From positions 1,073,587-1,137,586 of the forward strand of contig NZ_LT838272.1 in NCBI RefSeq assembly GCF_900176005.1: DNA of 64,000 nucleotides, read 5' to 3'. The position numbers and the translations under genes were made by a program. Shown piece after piece: positions 44,601-53,231 of the stretch. Position 1 is the first letter of the stretch. Every line of letters begins with the position of its first letter. Below the pieces are notes generated by a model, which saw only the letters and a list, made by a program, of their open reading frames with translations, ran no database searches and had not been told where the DNA came from. The stretch is from Thermanaeromonas toyohensis ToBE (GTDB lineage Bacteria; Bacillota; DSM-521; Neomoorellales; Neomoorellaceae).

Positions 44601-44735
44601 ATGTGGCGTAAGGCTCTAGCCTGGGCAGTATCTTGCCTGTCCCTTTTGGCGGTATTGGTAGCCCAGAGTAGCGTCTTGCCCACCAGTACCTTGGCTTGGT
44701 ACCAGCCGGAGGTACCGAAGGGCCTACGGAGATAA
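44601..44735 (+). CDS. agrD: AgrD-like cyclic (thio)lactone autoinducer precursor
   Basis: A 44-residue peptide gene, preceded by GGGAGGAGGTG. An N-terminal amphipathic leader (MWRKALAWAVSCLSLLAVLV) anchors it in the membrane. The signal region is LPTSTLAW (26-33), followed by the AgrB recognition tail YQPEVPKGLRR (34-44), the hallmark of the family. The usual ring cysteine is absent: Ser29 is the best nucleophile for a five-residue ring S-T-L-A-W. This is the arrangement of the Staphylococcus intermedius signal RIPTSTGFF, which closes as a serine lactone. Cys12 is in the leader, too far away. A terminator follows. Confidence 0.85.
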   Translation: MWRKALAWAVSCLSLLAVLVAQSSVLPTSTLAWYQPEVPKGLRR

Positions 44736-44790
44736 GGGTAGAAAAGATAGAGAGAATAGCAACGCAACTAGGGGAAGTAGAGTATAGTCG

Positions 44791-44818
44791 AGGGGGGAGT
44801 ATACCCTCCTGTTTTTTT
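44791..44818 (+). terminator. Terminator of the agr locus
   Basis: AGGGGGG (44791-44797) pairs with CCCTCCT (44804-44810), including one G-U pair, around a 6-base loop; seven T residues follow. Confidence 0.8.
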
Positions 44819-44926
44819 ATTTTCGGGTAGCTATAAAAGGGGAAGAACCTATTGGTATATAATGGTATAAGTTTAGCCATACTAGTTTTCAGGCCTGGTA
44901 TAATATTTACCAGGGGAATCTTATGT

Positions 44927-45994
44927 ATGGAAAAAGTTGAACTTTATGGGCTTGAACTGGGTGAGTTAAAAGAGCTTGTAACCCAACTAGGAGAGCCTAG
45001 TTACCGGGCCACCCAGCTTTTTCATTGGATTCATGCTCACCAGGCTGGGGAATGGGAAAAAATGACCAATTTGCCCCGGGCCTTTAGAGAAAGATTAGGA
45101 GAAGTGGGCTTTCTCCCTCAATTTTCCTGCTTACGCCAGTGGCAAGACCCCTGGGACGGTACTACTAAGCTTTTACTTAAGTTGCGCGATGGAGAAAAGA
45201 TCGAGTGCGTTTTGATGACCTACGAGAAAGAGGGTAAGGCTTCTAGATATACCGCTTGTGTTTCCAGCCAAGTCGGTTGCGCGCTGGGATGCGGGTTTTG
45301 CGCCACAGGGCAGTTGGGCTTTAGGCGTAATCTTACAGCCGGAGAGATCGTGGGGCAAGTTTGGGCTTTACAGCGCTATTTAGGCCCCCGGGAAGGGGGA
45401 AAACGTATTGGTAATATAGTGTTTATGGGCATGGGAGAGCCCTTACTAAATTATGAGGCCGCTCTCAAAGCACGGCGTATCTTAATGGATCCTAACGGTT
45501 GGGGGATAAGCCACCGGAAGATTACCCTTTCTACTTGTGGACTAGTACCTCAGATTAAACGCCTGGCCGAGGAAGAACCTCCGGTTGAACTGGCTGTTTC
45601 CCTGCACGCTACAACCGATGAGGTACGGGATAAGCTAGTACCTATCAACCGTCGTTATCCGCTAAAGGAACTTCTTAAGGCCTGCCAGTACTATGTGGAA
45701 AAGACTAACCGGAAGATCACCTTTGAATATATTTTGATCAAAGGAGTTAATGACTCCTTGGAAGATGCCAAACGTTTAGCTCGGATGGTAGGAGGTATCT
45801 TAGCCTATATAAATCTTTGGCCCTTTAACCCTATTCCTGGATCTCCTTGGGAGCCGTCCTCAGGCGAACAAGTGCAAGATTTTGCCCTACAGTTAAAAGA
45901 GCGGGGTCTAGAGGTAGCTATAAGGGAGAGCCGGGGTAGCCGCATTGCGGCTGCCTGTGGCCAGTTACGTTATTACTCGGCGAAGGAGGTTTAG
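44927..45994 (+). CDS. rlmN: RlmN: 23S rRNA A2503 / tRNA A37 C2-methyltransferase
   Basis: A 355-residue radical-SAM methyltransferase. The CALGCGFCATG motif (about 115-125) holds the Fe-S cysteines. FMGMGEPLLN binds SAM, and the methyl-carrier cysteine is in AACGQL near the end. ATG 44927 is chosen because a TATAAT at 44899-44904 would start the transcript near 44911, downstream of the longer in-frame start at 44852, and the AGGGGAA site fits it. It opens the conserved rlmN-prpC-prkC-rsgA-rpe order. Confidence 0.95.
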   Translation: MEKVELYGLELGELKELVTQLGEPSYRATQLFHWIHAHQAGEWEKMTNLPRAFRERLGEVGFLPQFSCLRQWQDPWDGTTKLLLKLRDGEKIECVLMTYEKEGKASRYTACVSSQVGCALGCGFCATGQLGFRRNLTAGEIVGQVWALQRYLGPREGGKRIGNIVFMGMGEPLLNYEAALKARRILMDPNGWGISHRKITLSTCGLVPQIKRLAEEEPPVELAVSLHATTDEVRDKLVPINRRYPLKELLKACQYYVEKTNRKITFEYILIKGVNDSLEDAKRLARMVGGILAYINLWPFNPIPGSPWEPSSGEQVQDFALQLKERGLEVAIRESRGSRIAAACGQLRYYSAKEV

Positions 45995-45997
45995 GGC

Positions 45998-46738
45998 ATG
46001 GGTTGGCTTGAGGATATAGAAAATTTTTGGCGACGCCTTTTTGAAGGAATTTTCCAGCGGGGCAAGGAACAGCCCCTACACCCGGTACAGATCGCTAAAG
46101 CCCTGGTAAGGGTTATGCTGGATAGCCGTTCCATAAGCGTTAATAAGGTTTATGTACCTAATATATATTTAGTGTACTTAAGTCCCCGGGATTTTGAAAA
46201 CCTCTCCATGTATAAGAAGGCCCTGGCTTCTGAATTGGCTGAGTATCTACGAGAACGAGCATCGGCGCAGAATTATACTTTGGTGGGGGACATCAAGGTG
46301 CTTTGGGAACTTGACGAAGAGCTTCCACCTGGGGGGCTTCGCGTCCATGCCCGGATGGAGGAGCAATGGGCTTCTCCATCCCCAGAGGATACATTGGTAT
46401 ATCCTCCTGTAAAAGAAGGAGTATCCGTTCCATCTCGCCGTCCAGAATTTAGGCTTTTGGTTGTAGAAGGGCCGGACCAGGGCCGTACCTTTGTTTTACA
46501 TGAAGGCCGACAAGTATTAGGTCGCAATCCTACCTGCGAAGTATTTTTAACCGATGATCAAGTTTCCCGTCAACATTGTCAAATCGAAGTAGAAGAAGGG
46601 AAAAGCATCCTTACAGATCTAGGAAGTAGAAACGGGACGTTGGTGAACGGTCAGCCTGTGCAGCGGGCCTTGTTAAACCCTGGGGATCACATTCAAGTAG
46701 GACGTACTCTCTTACAAGTGCAGGTGGTGGGGCAATGA
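45998..46738 (+). CDS. fhaA: FhaA-like protein: DUF3662 plus FHA domain
   Basis: A 246-residue cytosolic protein. DUF3662 covers about 1-115. A linker with VYPPVKEG leads to a C-terminal FHA domain (about 150-245) with LGRNPTCEVFLTDDQVSRQHCQI and SRNGTLVNG, the phosphothreonine-binding residues. In actinobacteria FhaA is a target of PknB and acts in cell-wall synthesis. With prkC, prpC and two wall-synthesis genes here, the same job is likely. It overlaps the next gene by 4 bases. Confidence 0.88.
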   Translation: MGWLEDIENFWRRLFEGIFQRGKEQPLHPVQIAKALVRVMLDSRSISVNKVYVPNIYLVYLSPRDFENLSMYKKALASELAEYLRERASAQNYTLVGDIKVLWELDEELPPGGLRVHARMEEQWASPSPEDTLVYPPVKEGVSVPSRRPEFRLLVVEGPDQGRTFVLHEGRQVLGRNPTCEVFLTDDQVSRQHCQIEVEEGKSILTDLGSRNGTLVNGQPVQRALLNPGDHIQVGRTLLQVQVVGQ

Positions 46739-47214
46739 CCCCTTGGCTTATAATGGTGTTTCGCCTTTTGTTTGTCTTTCTCCTTTATTTGTTTTTATTC
46801 CATGTTTTACGACTAATGTACCAGGATTTATTCAAGGAAACCCGGACATGTTATCCTTTACGGAGTGGAAGATTGGTTCTGAAGGTAAGGGAAACCTTAA
46901 ATACTAATTTAAAAAAAGGAGAAGTTTACCCCCTTGCCGAAAGTATTATGATCGGGAGGGAGGAATGGAACGATATCGTTATAAAGGAAAGCCATGTCTC
47001 CGGGCGCCATGCTATTATCACCCGCCAAGGCTTGAGGTGGCAGATCCGCGACTTGGGTAGTACTAATGGGACCTATGTAAATGGCGTACGTATTGAAGGA
47101 CCGGTAGACCTCGTACCGGGAATGGAGGTACGTATTGGCGGGGTGACTTTTGAAGTGGGGTGGGAGAATGCGAGCCGAGGCGCTTACCCATACCGGGTTA
47201 ATACGTCCAGATAA
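46735..47214 (+). CDS. fhaB: FhaB-like membrane-anchored FHA protein
   Basis: A 159-residue protein. One N-terminal membrane helix (about 3-27) is followed by a cytosolic FHA domain (about 55-150) with IGREEWNDIVIKESHVSGRH and LGSTNGTYVNG. It is a phosphothreonine reader, probably for PrkC. The start is coupled to fhaA by ATGA. Its 3' end overlaps the phosphatase gene by 47 bases. Confidence 0.88.
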   Translation: MTPWLIMVFRLLFVFLLYLFLFHVLRLMYQDLFKETRTCYPLRSGRLVLKVRETLNTNLKKGEVYPLAESIMIGREEWNDIVIKESHVSGRHAIITRQGLRWQIRDLGSTNGTYVNGVRIEGPVDLVPGMEVRIGGVTFEVGWENASRGAYPYRVNTSR

Positions 47215-47878
47215 CGAAGATGCCTTTCTAGTAGATACCGAGAAAGGGCTTCTGGCCGTAGCTGATGGGATGGGCGGGCATCAAGCAGGGGAGGTAGCCA
47301 GTTTCCTCGCCCTCCGGGCCTTAGCAGAAAAATTGAAAGAGGAACTGGTGGAAGACCCGCTAGCTAAACTCCTGGCTGCTGTGCATTTCGCTAATGAAGT
47401 GGTATATCGTTCGGCCTGCCAAAGCCCGGAATTGAGCGGGATGGGTACCACTTTAACAGCTGCTTGGGTGGTAGGTTCCCAAGCTTTTCTGGCCCATGTG
47501 GGCGACAGCCGAGCTTATCTTTTTCGCGGCGGGCGGTTGGAAGTCTTAACCCACGACCATTCCTATGTGGGTGAGCTGGTAAGGAGCGGTGATCTTACAG
47601 TAGAACAAGCCCGCCTCCATCCCCATCGTAATATTCTGACCCGGGCCTTAGGTACTGAGGCCGAAGTTATAGTTGATACCCGGGTTGTTGGTCTACATAC
47701 AGGAGATCGCCTGCTTCTTTGCACTGATGGATTACCTGAAGTGGTTAAGGATGAGGAAATCGCTGAGGTCTTAAGCTCAAGAACAGGTCTTAAGGAGGCG
47801 GTGCAAAGCCTTGTAAGATTAGCCTTAGAACGGGGAGGACCCGATAACGTTACGGTGGTGCTAGGAGCTTATGAGTAG
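47168..47878 (+). CDS. prpC: Stp1/PrpC-type PP2C Ser/Thr protein phosphatase
   Basis: A 236-residue metal-dependent phosphatase that reverses PrkC action. Motifs are PDNEDAFL, VADGMGGHQAGEVAS (about 35-49), HVGDSRAYLF, LLCTDGLPEVV and GGPDNVTVVL, with the aspartates that bind two Mn/Mg ions. ATG 47168 with GGGAG before it is preferred over GTG 47150, since family proteins begin near RAEALTHTG. It overlaps the ftsW-type gene by 8 bases. Confidence 0.93.
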   Translation: MRAEALTHTGLIRPDNEDAFLVDTEKGLLAVADGMGGHQAGEVASFLALRALAEKLKEELVEDPLAKLLAAVHFANEVVYRSACQSPELSGMGTTLTAAWVVGSQAFLAHVGDSRAYLFRGGRLEVLTHDHSYVGELVRSGDLTVEQARLHPHRNILTRALGTEAEVIVDTRVVGLHTGDRLLLCTDGLPEVVKDEEIAEVLSSRTGLKEAVQSLVRLALERGGPDNVTVVLGAYE

Positions 47879-49103
47879 GAGGTGGCGGGAGTTTACCCTT
47901 CTCCTGTGGCCAAATCTTATACTCTTAAGCGGCTATTTTTATAGCCAGATCTTGGGAGGAACGCTCACTTCTTTAGGGATTCCTGAGTTCAGTCTTTTAT
48001 GTAGTTCCTTTCTGGGCGCCCATCTAGTATTAAAGGCTAGCAAGCACCAAGGAGACGAATATTTGTTACCCCTAGCAGCCATGTTGACCAGCTTAGGTCT
48101 AATTTTCCTTTTTCGTTTAGATCCAACCTTGGCTAAGCGACAGGTAGCCTGGACGGTGATAGGTTTACTCGCCTTGGTATCCGTATGCCTAAGAGGAAGG
48201 GATTATCAACGGATACTTCGATATCCCTATCTGTATCTTATTTTAGGGCTTTTTTTTCTAAGTTTGACTATAATCGCAGGAACCCGGATAGGTGGTGCTA
48301 AGAGCTGGATAGTTTTGGGTCCTTTAAGCCTTGAGCCTGTGGAAGCGGTTAAAGTACTGGTAGTGCTTTTTTTGGCTGGATTTTTGGAAGAAAAGAAGGA
48401 ACTTATGCTGGAGCAACCGAGTTGGTCACGGTCCTGGGGCCCTCTTCTAGTTGCGGTTAATCTAGCGGTACTTCTTTTGGTGCTCCAGCGTGATCTGGGT
48501 TCTGCTTTAATTTTACTGGTAGTCTTCTTAGCCATAATATACCTAGCTACCGGCCGAAAACGTTACGTAGCTGTAGGCACTTTTTTATTTACGTTGGGAG
48601 CCTTGGGTGCTTATGTATTTTTCCCGCACCTTAAGTCTAGGATAGCCATATGGCTTAATCCTTGGGAGGATCCTCAAGGAGCTGGGTACCAGGTAATACA
48701 GGGGTTACTAGCCATAGCCAGCGGAAGGGTTTTAGGTACCGGAGTAGGACTAGGTTATTCCCAAATTATACCTGCGGTGGCTACAGATTTTATTTTTGCC
48801 ACCATGGCGGAAGAGATGGGCTTCTTGGGGGGGTTAGGGACAGCCATACTTTACCTCCTTTTTGGCTATAGAGGATTTCGGGCGGCTTTGGATGCCCCTG
48901 AAGAGCAAGGAACCTTGCTAGCCGCCGGCTTAACTATACTAATCACTTTTCAGGCCTTTATCATCATGGCAGGGGTAACTAAACTTTTACCCTTGACGGG
49001 CGTTACCTTGCCCTTTGTAAGCTACGGGGGGAGTTCCCTGGTTATAAGTTATCTAATTTTAGGTTTACTCCTTAATGTGAGCGCAGCCAGGCGGCAGGTG
49101 TAA
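47871..49103 (+). CDS. FtsW/RodA/SpoVE-family SEDS glycosyltransferase
   Basis: A 410-residue membrane protein with about 10-12 hydrophobic segments, the SEDS family layout. RIAIWLNPWEDPQGAGYQ (about 251-268) is the large-loop signature, and LPLTGVTLPFVSYGGSS (about 370-386) ends the core. SEDS proteins polymerise glycan strands from lipid II. Pairing with the transpeptidase directly downstream is the normal functional couple. The FtsW versus RodA role cannot be settled from sequence. Confidence 0.92.
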   Translation: MSRRWREFTLLLWPNLILLSGYFYSQILGGTLTSLGIPEFSLLCSSFLGAHLVLKASKHQGDEYLLPLAAMLTSLGLIFLFRLDPTLAKRQVAWTVIGLLALVSVCLRGRDYQRILRYPYLYLILGLFFLSLTIIAGTRIGGAKSWIVLGPLSLEPVEAVKVLVVLFLAGFLEEKKELMLEQPSWSRSWGPLLVAVNLAVLLLVLQRDLGSALILLVVFLAIIYLATGRKRYVAVGTFLFTLGALGAYVFFPHLKSRIAIWLNPWEDPQGAGYQVIQGLLAIASGRVLGTGVGLGYSQIIPAVATDFIFATMAEEMGFLGGLGTAILYLLFGYRGFRAALDAPEEQGTLLAAGLTILITFQAFIIMAGVTKLLPLTGVTLPFVSYGGSSLVISYLILGLLLNVSAARRQV

Positions 49104-49108
49104 GCATT

Positions 49109-50500
49109 ATGGGCAAGCATGTAAGGCACTTGGCTTTAACCTTGATGGCCATGTTTTTTGTCCTTATTTTGCATCTCACCTATCTTCAAGTACTTAAAGC
49201 GGAAGGACTCTACCTTCATCCCCTTAACCCTCGCCTTAAGTTGCTGGAAGAAAAGACCTTGAGGGGGGATATACTGGATCGGGAGGGAAGGGTTCTCGCC
49301 CGCTCTAGCTCCTTCCAAGGGCGCGTGAACAGGGAGTACCCCTTGGGGAGGGCGGCAGCCCACGTGATAGGTTATGCTTCACCTAGGTTAGGTACGAGCG
49401 GATTAGAAGCAGCCTATGATGGCGAACTACTAGGCCTTGTGGGAAGCCTAAGTTATCTTAACGAGTTTCGGCGGCTACAGGGTTTGCCCCGTAAAGGATA
49501 TGGTCTACTGTTAACTTTGGACGCTGAATTGCAGCGTCTTGCCTTCCAGTTGCTGGAGGGATACCGGGGAGCAGTGGTGGCCTTAAACCCGCGCACTGGG
49601 GAAGTATTGGCCCTAGCTAGTAGCCCTTCCTTCGATCCACAGAGTGTAGAAGAGCAATGGGAACTACTCCAGGATCCCCGGCAAGGTAGCCCTTTTCTAA
49701 ACCGGGCTATCCAAGGCTTATATCCGCCGGGTTCTACTATGAAATTGGTGGTTGCGGCGGCAGCCCTGGAGAGGAATTTCCGAATAGCTGAAAGCCGTTT
49801 TTACTGCCCGGGATATATAGAAATTGAAGGCCGCAGGCTGACTTGCCCCCAGGTTCATGGTAATATTAATTTTAGGGAAACCTTGATGTATTCTTGCAAT
49901 GTGACTTTTGCCCAGTTAGCTTTGGAGGTCGGCCCTGTATCCCTTAAGAAGGCGGCAGATAATTTCGGCTTTAATCAGGCCTTAAGCTTTGATCTACCCG
50001 TGGTTGTTTCCCAGGCTCCCTTTATGGAGGATAGTGATGCCAATTTGTTGGCCGAAGGCGCTATAGGCCAGGGTAAGGTATTGGCTACCCCTTGGCAGAT
50101 GGCTTTAGTAGCTGCAGCCATAGCCAATAAAGGCTTATTGATGAAGCCTTTCCTAGTAGCCAAGGTTATAGGTGATGAAGGGGAGGTTGTTAAACAAACT
50201 CAACCTCGACTAGCCAGGGTGGCTACTACTCCTAATATAGCCCAAGTTATTAAGGAGGCTATGGTAGCTACGGTTGAGGAAGGTACTGGCCGGAGTGCGA
50301 GACTCCAGGGGCTTAAGGTGGCAGGTAAAACGGGTTCCGCCCAAAACCCGCAAGGTAAGGCCCATTCTTGGTTTATAGGCTTTGCGCCAGCTGATAATCC
50401 CCAAATAGCAGTAAGTGTAATTATGGAGAATGCCGGAGCGGGGGCGGAAGCGGCAGCTCCGGTAGCTCGTGAAATCATAGCCAAGGCCTTAAGGCGGTGA
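49109..50500 (+). CDS. pbpA: Class B penicillin-binding protein (PbpA-like transpeptidase)
   Basis: A 463-residue peptidoglycan transpeptidase with one N-terminal membrane anchor (about 8-26). Active-site motifs are PPGSTMKLV (SxxK, about 208-216), SCN (about 262-264) and KTGSAQ (about 411-416). The dimerisation region is short, as in actinobacterial PbpA and SpoVD-lacking types. It follows its SEDS partner by five bases and precedes the PASTA kinase. Confidence 0.92.
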   Translation: MGKHVRHLALTLMAMFFVLILHLTYLQVLKAEGLYLHPLNPRLKLLEEKTLRGDILDREGRVLARSSSFQGRVNREYPLGRAAAHVIGYASPRLGTSGLEAAYDGELLGLVGSLSYLNEFRRLQGLPRKGYGLLLTLDAELQRLAFQLLEGYRGAVVALNPRTGEVLALASSPSFDPQSVEEQWELLQDPRQGSPFLNRAIQGLYPPGSTMKLVVAAAALERNFRIAESRFYCPGYIEIEGRRLTCPQVHGNINFRETLMYSCNVTFAQLALEVGPVSLKKAADNFGFNQALSFDLPVVVSQAPFMEDSDANLLAEGAIGQGKVLATPWQMALVAAAIANKGLLMKPFLVAKVIGDEGEVVKQTQPRLARVATTPNIAQVIKEAMVATVEEGTGRSARLQGLKVAGKTGSAQNPQGKAHSWFIGFAPADNPQIAVSVIMENAGAGAEAAAPVAREIIAKALRR

Positions 50501-50504
50501 AAGC

Positions 50505-52343
50505 GTGATTGGTAAGATCTTAGAGGGCCGCTATGAAATTAAAGAGGCTCTAGGGGGCGGCGGCATGGCCCAGGTGTACCGGGGCGAGGACCGCCTACTT
50601 CACCGGAGCGTTACTATTAAGATTTTGCGTGAACAGTTCGCTAGTGACAAGGATTTTATAGCTCGCTTTCAACAAGAGGCGAGATCTGTAGCTAAGCTTT
50701 CCCATCCCAATGTGGTAAGTATCTACGATGTAGGCCAAGAAGATGGCCTATATTATCTCGTTATGGAATATGTGGAAGGCCGTTCTCTAAAGGAAATTAT
50801 TAAAGAAAGGGGCCACCTTTCTGTCCGTGAGGCGCTGGACATCGCCCTCCAGATCTGCGAGGCCCTTGAACATGCCCATGAGAACGGGGTTATTCATAGG
50901 GATGTGAAACCCCATAATATTCTTATTACCAAACATGGTCGGGTTAAGGTTACTGATTTTGGGATTGCTCAGGCTATGACCGAGGCTACCCTTACGTATA
51001 GTGGAACCTTAATAGGTTCTGTCCATTATCTGGCTCCTGAACAGGCCCGCGGGGAACCAACAGGGGTAACCGTAGATATTTACGCTTTAGGGGTGGTACT
51101 TTATGAAATGGTTACGGGAGAGCTCCCCTTTCAAGGTGACACCCCTTTAGCGGTAGCCTTAAAACATCTTCAGGAAGAACCTCGACCACCTAGGGAGCTA
51201 AACCCCGCAATACCTCCTGCCCTGGAGCGGATAATCCTTCGGGCCCTAGCTAAAGATCCAGCCCGGCGCTATCCTACAGCGGCAGCCTTAAGGGCCGACC
51301 TGCGCGCTCTCCGCAGTGTGCTGGAAGAGGATGATTTTGCTACTAGGGAGTTACCTTTACTAGCCCAGGAAAAGGATCCTCCTGCGGTTGCTCGTACAAG
51401 ACGGCGACCCCGGGTATGGGCTTGGGTTTTAATTATCCTTGCTTTTTTGGGTTTGGCTATGGCGGGGCTCTGGGCTGGGTTCCATTACTATCTAGTGGTG
51501 GGAGAGACGGTAGTGCCTTCGGTTGAGGGTTTAACTGAAGGAGAAGCCTTGGAACGATTGGCCGCAGCAGGACTTAAGGGCCAAGTCAACGCCCGCCAGA
51601 ATCACCCGGAGGTTCCTCCGGGAAGGGTCATTTCCCAGGAACCCAGGGCAGGAGAGAGGATTAAACGATCCCGTCCCGTACTTTTAGTGGTGAGCTTAGG
51701 CCCTCGGATGCGGCAGGTGCCTAACGTGATCGGAGATCCTGAGCGCATTGCCAGGACCAAGTTACAAAACGAGAAATTTATTGTAATCGTTGATCCCCAA
51801 GGAGTCTATCACCCCACCATCGCGGCTGATTCCGTAGTGGCCCAGGATCCACCGGCTGGTACATCAAGGCCGGAGGGCAGCGAGGTGAGAATAACCCTTA
51901 GCAAGGGCCCAGAACCCAAATTTGTACGTACCCCCAACTTAATAGGACAGAATTTAACGGAAGCTCAACAGAGGATAAAAGAAAGCGGGCTAGAGCTAGG
52001 CACCTTAACTTATCAACGTAACGAGGAACACTATGCGGGGGTAATAATTGGTCAAGACCCCCAGCCGGGAACTTCTATTTTACAGGGAAGCCCGGTGAAT
52101 TTGGTAGTCAGCCAGGGGCCAGGACCAACCAGGCAAGAAGCGGTAGTCACCATACCACCTAGTGGGGATCAGAAGGAACATAGGATACGGATTGTGGTTA
52201 TTGATGCTAAAGGTACCCATGAGGAATATAATGATGTCCAGAAACCTGGAGAAAAAATTGTGGCGGTTGTCCCCTATTATGGTAAGGGGAAGCTGCAAGT
52301 TTTTAAAGATGACCAGATGATTTTGGAAAGGGCGGTGCCATAG
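50505..52343 (+). CDS. prkC: PASTA-domain Ser/Thr protein kinase, PrkC/Stk1 type
   Basis: A 612-residue membrane kinase. Kinase domain at about 8-265 with glycine loop LGGGGMAQVY, HRDVKPHNIL and TDFGIA; a single membrane helix (about 303-325); three PASTA repeats (about 330-400, 401-470, 471-540) that bind muropeptides outside the cell; and a C-terminal extension of about 65 residues rich in charged strands. Its substrates probably include the FHA proteins and wall enzymes upstream. GTG start four bases after pbpA. Confidence 0.95.
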   Translation: MIGKILEGRYEIKEALGGGGMAQVYRGEDRLLHRSVTIKILREQFASDKDFIARFQQEARSVAKLSHPNVVSIYDVGQEDGLYYLVMEYVEGRSLKEIIKERGHLSVREALDIALQICEALEHAHENGVIHRDVKPHNILITKHGRVKVTDFGIAQAMTEATLTYSGTLIGSVHYLAPEQARGEPTGVTVDIYALGVVLYEMVTGELPFQGDTPLAVALKHLQEEPRPPRELNPAIPPALERIILRALAKDPARRYPTAAALRADLRALRSVLEEDDFATRELPLLAQEKDPPAVARTRRRPRVWAWVLIILAFLGLAMAGLWAGFHYYLVVGETVVPSVEGLTEGEALERLAAAGLKGQVNARQNHPEVPPGRVISQEPRAGERIKRSRPVLLVVSLGPRMRQVPNVIGDPERIARTKLQNEKFIVIVDPQGVYHPTIAADSVVAQDPPAGTSRPEGSEVRITLSKGPEPKFVRTPNLIGQNLTEAQQRIKESGLELGTLTYQRNEEHYAGVIIGQDPQPGTSILQGSPVNLVVSQGPGPTRQEAVVTIPPSGDQKEHRIRIVVIDAKGTHEEYNDVQKPGEKIVAVVPYYGKGKLQVFKDDQMILERAVP

Positions 52344-52353
52344 GAAAAAGGTT

Positions 52354-53226
52354 GTGAAGGAAGGTATACTGCTTAAAGGTATAGGAGGTTTCTACTTTGT
52401 AGAGGCTAATGGGGAAATTTATCAATGTCGCCTGCGCGGCCGCTTTAGGCAAGAGGAGAAAGAGTTTTTACCTGGAGATCGCGTCCAGTTTAGAGAAATA
52501 GCCCCCGGCCAGGGAGTAATTGAGGGTATATTACCCCGTAAGACTAAGCTAGAGCGACCGGCGGTGGCCAATGTAGATCAGGTTATCATAGTAATGTCCT
52601 TGGGGGAGCCTCCCCCTGATCTGGAACTTTTGGATAGGCTCTTGATCTTAAGCCTGGCCAATGGGACGGAGCCCATTATCTGCTGGAACAAAGCTGATAT
52701 AGCTAAAGAGGAGTTTATCGGTTTACCATCTTTGTATCAAGGGCTCGGCTATCGGGTGTTAGTCACCAGCGCTAAGACAGGACAGGGTATAGAACTTTTA
52801 CGGGAAACCTTGAAGGGTCATATTAGCACCTTTGCCGGCCCTTCGGGTGTGGGAAAATCTTCATTGCTTAACGCTATCCAGCCTGGTCTTAATTTAAAGA
52901 CCGGGGAAGTCAGCCGCAAGATGGGGAGGGGACGCCATACTACCCGACAAGTGGAGCTCCTTGTATTAAAAGAAGGGGGTATGGTAGCCGATACTCCAGG
53001 CTTTAGCCGGCTTTATTTACCGGAAATGAAACGAGAGGAGCTCGCGAGCTATTTCCTTGAAATGGAGCCTTATGAAAGCCAGTGCCGGTTTCATTCTTGT
53101 TTGCATCGTACTGAACCAGATTGTGCAGTACGTAGAGCGGTAGAAAAGGGCCTTATCCCCCGCCATCGTTATGAACATTATCTAAAATTCTTGGGTGAAG
53201 TTATAGAAGCTGAAAGGAGTTACTAA
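52354..53226 (+). CDS. rsgA: Ribosome small-subunit-dependent GTPase RsgA
   Basis: A 290-residue circularly permuted GTPase for 30S maturation. OB domain (about 1-65); G4 NKAD (about 111-114) ahead of the G1 P-loop GPSGVGKSS (about 163-171), showing the permutation; DTPGFS (G3); and a zinc knuckle CRFHSCLHRTEPDCAV (about 250-265). GTG start 10 bases after prkC. This placement is common in Firmicutes. Confidence 0.95.
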   Translation: MKEGILLKGIGGFYFVEANGEIYQCRLRGRFRQEEKEFLPGDRVQFREIAPGQGVIEGILPRKTKLERPAVANVDQVIIVMSLGEPPPDLELLDRLLILSLANGTEPIICWNKADIAKEEFIGLPSLYQGLGYRVLVTSAKTGQGIELLRETLKGHISTFAGPSGVGKSSLLNAIQPGLNLKTGEVSRKMGRGRHTTRQVELLVLKEGGMVADTPGFSRLYLPEMKREELASYFLEMEPYESQCRFHSCLHRTEPDCAVRRAVEKGLIPRHRYEHYLKFLGEVIEAERSY

Positions 53227-53231
53227 AAAGC

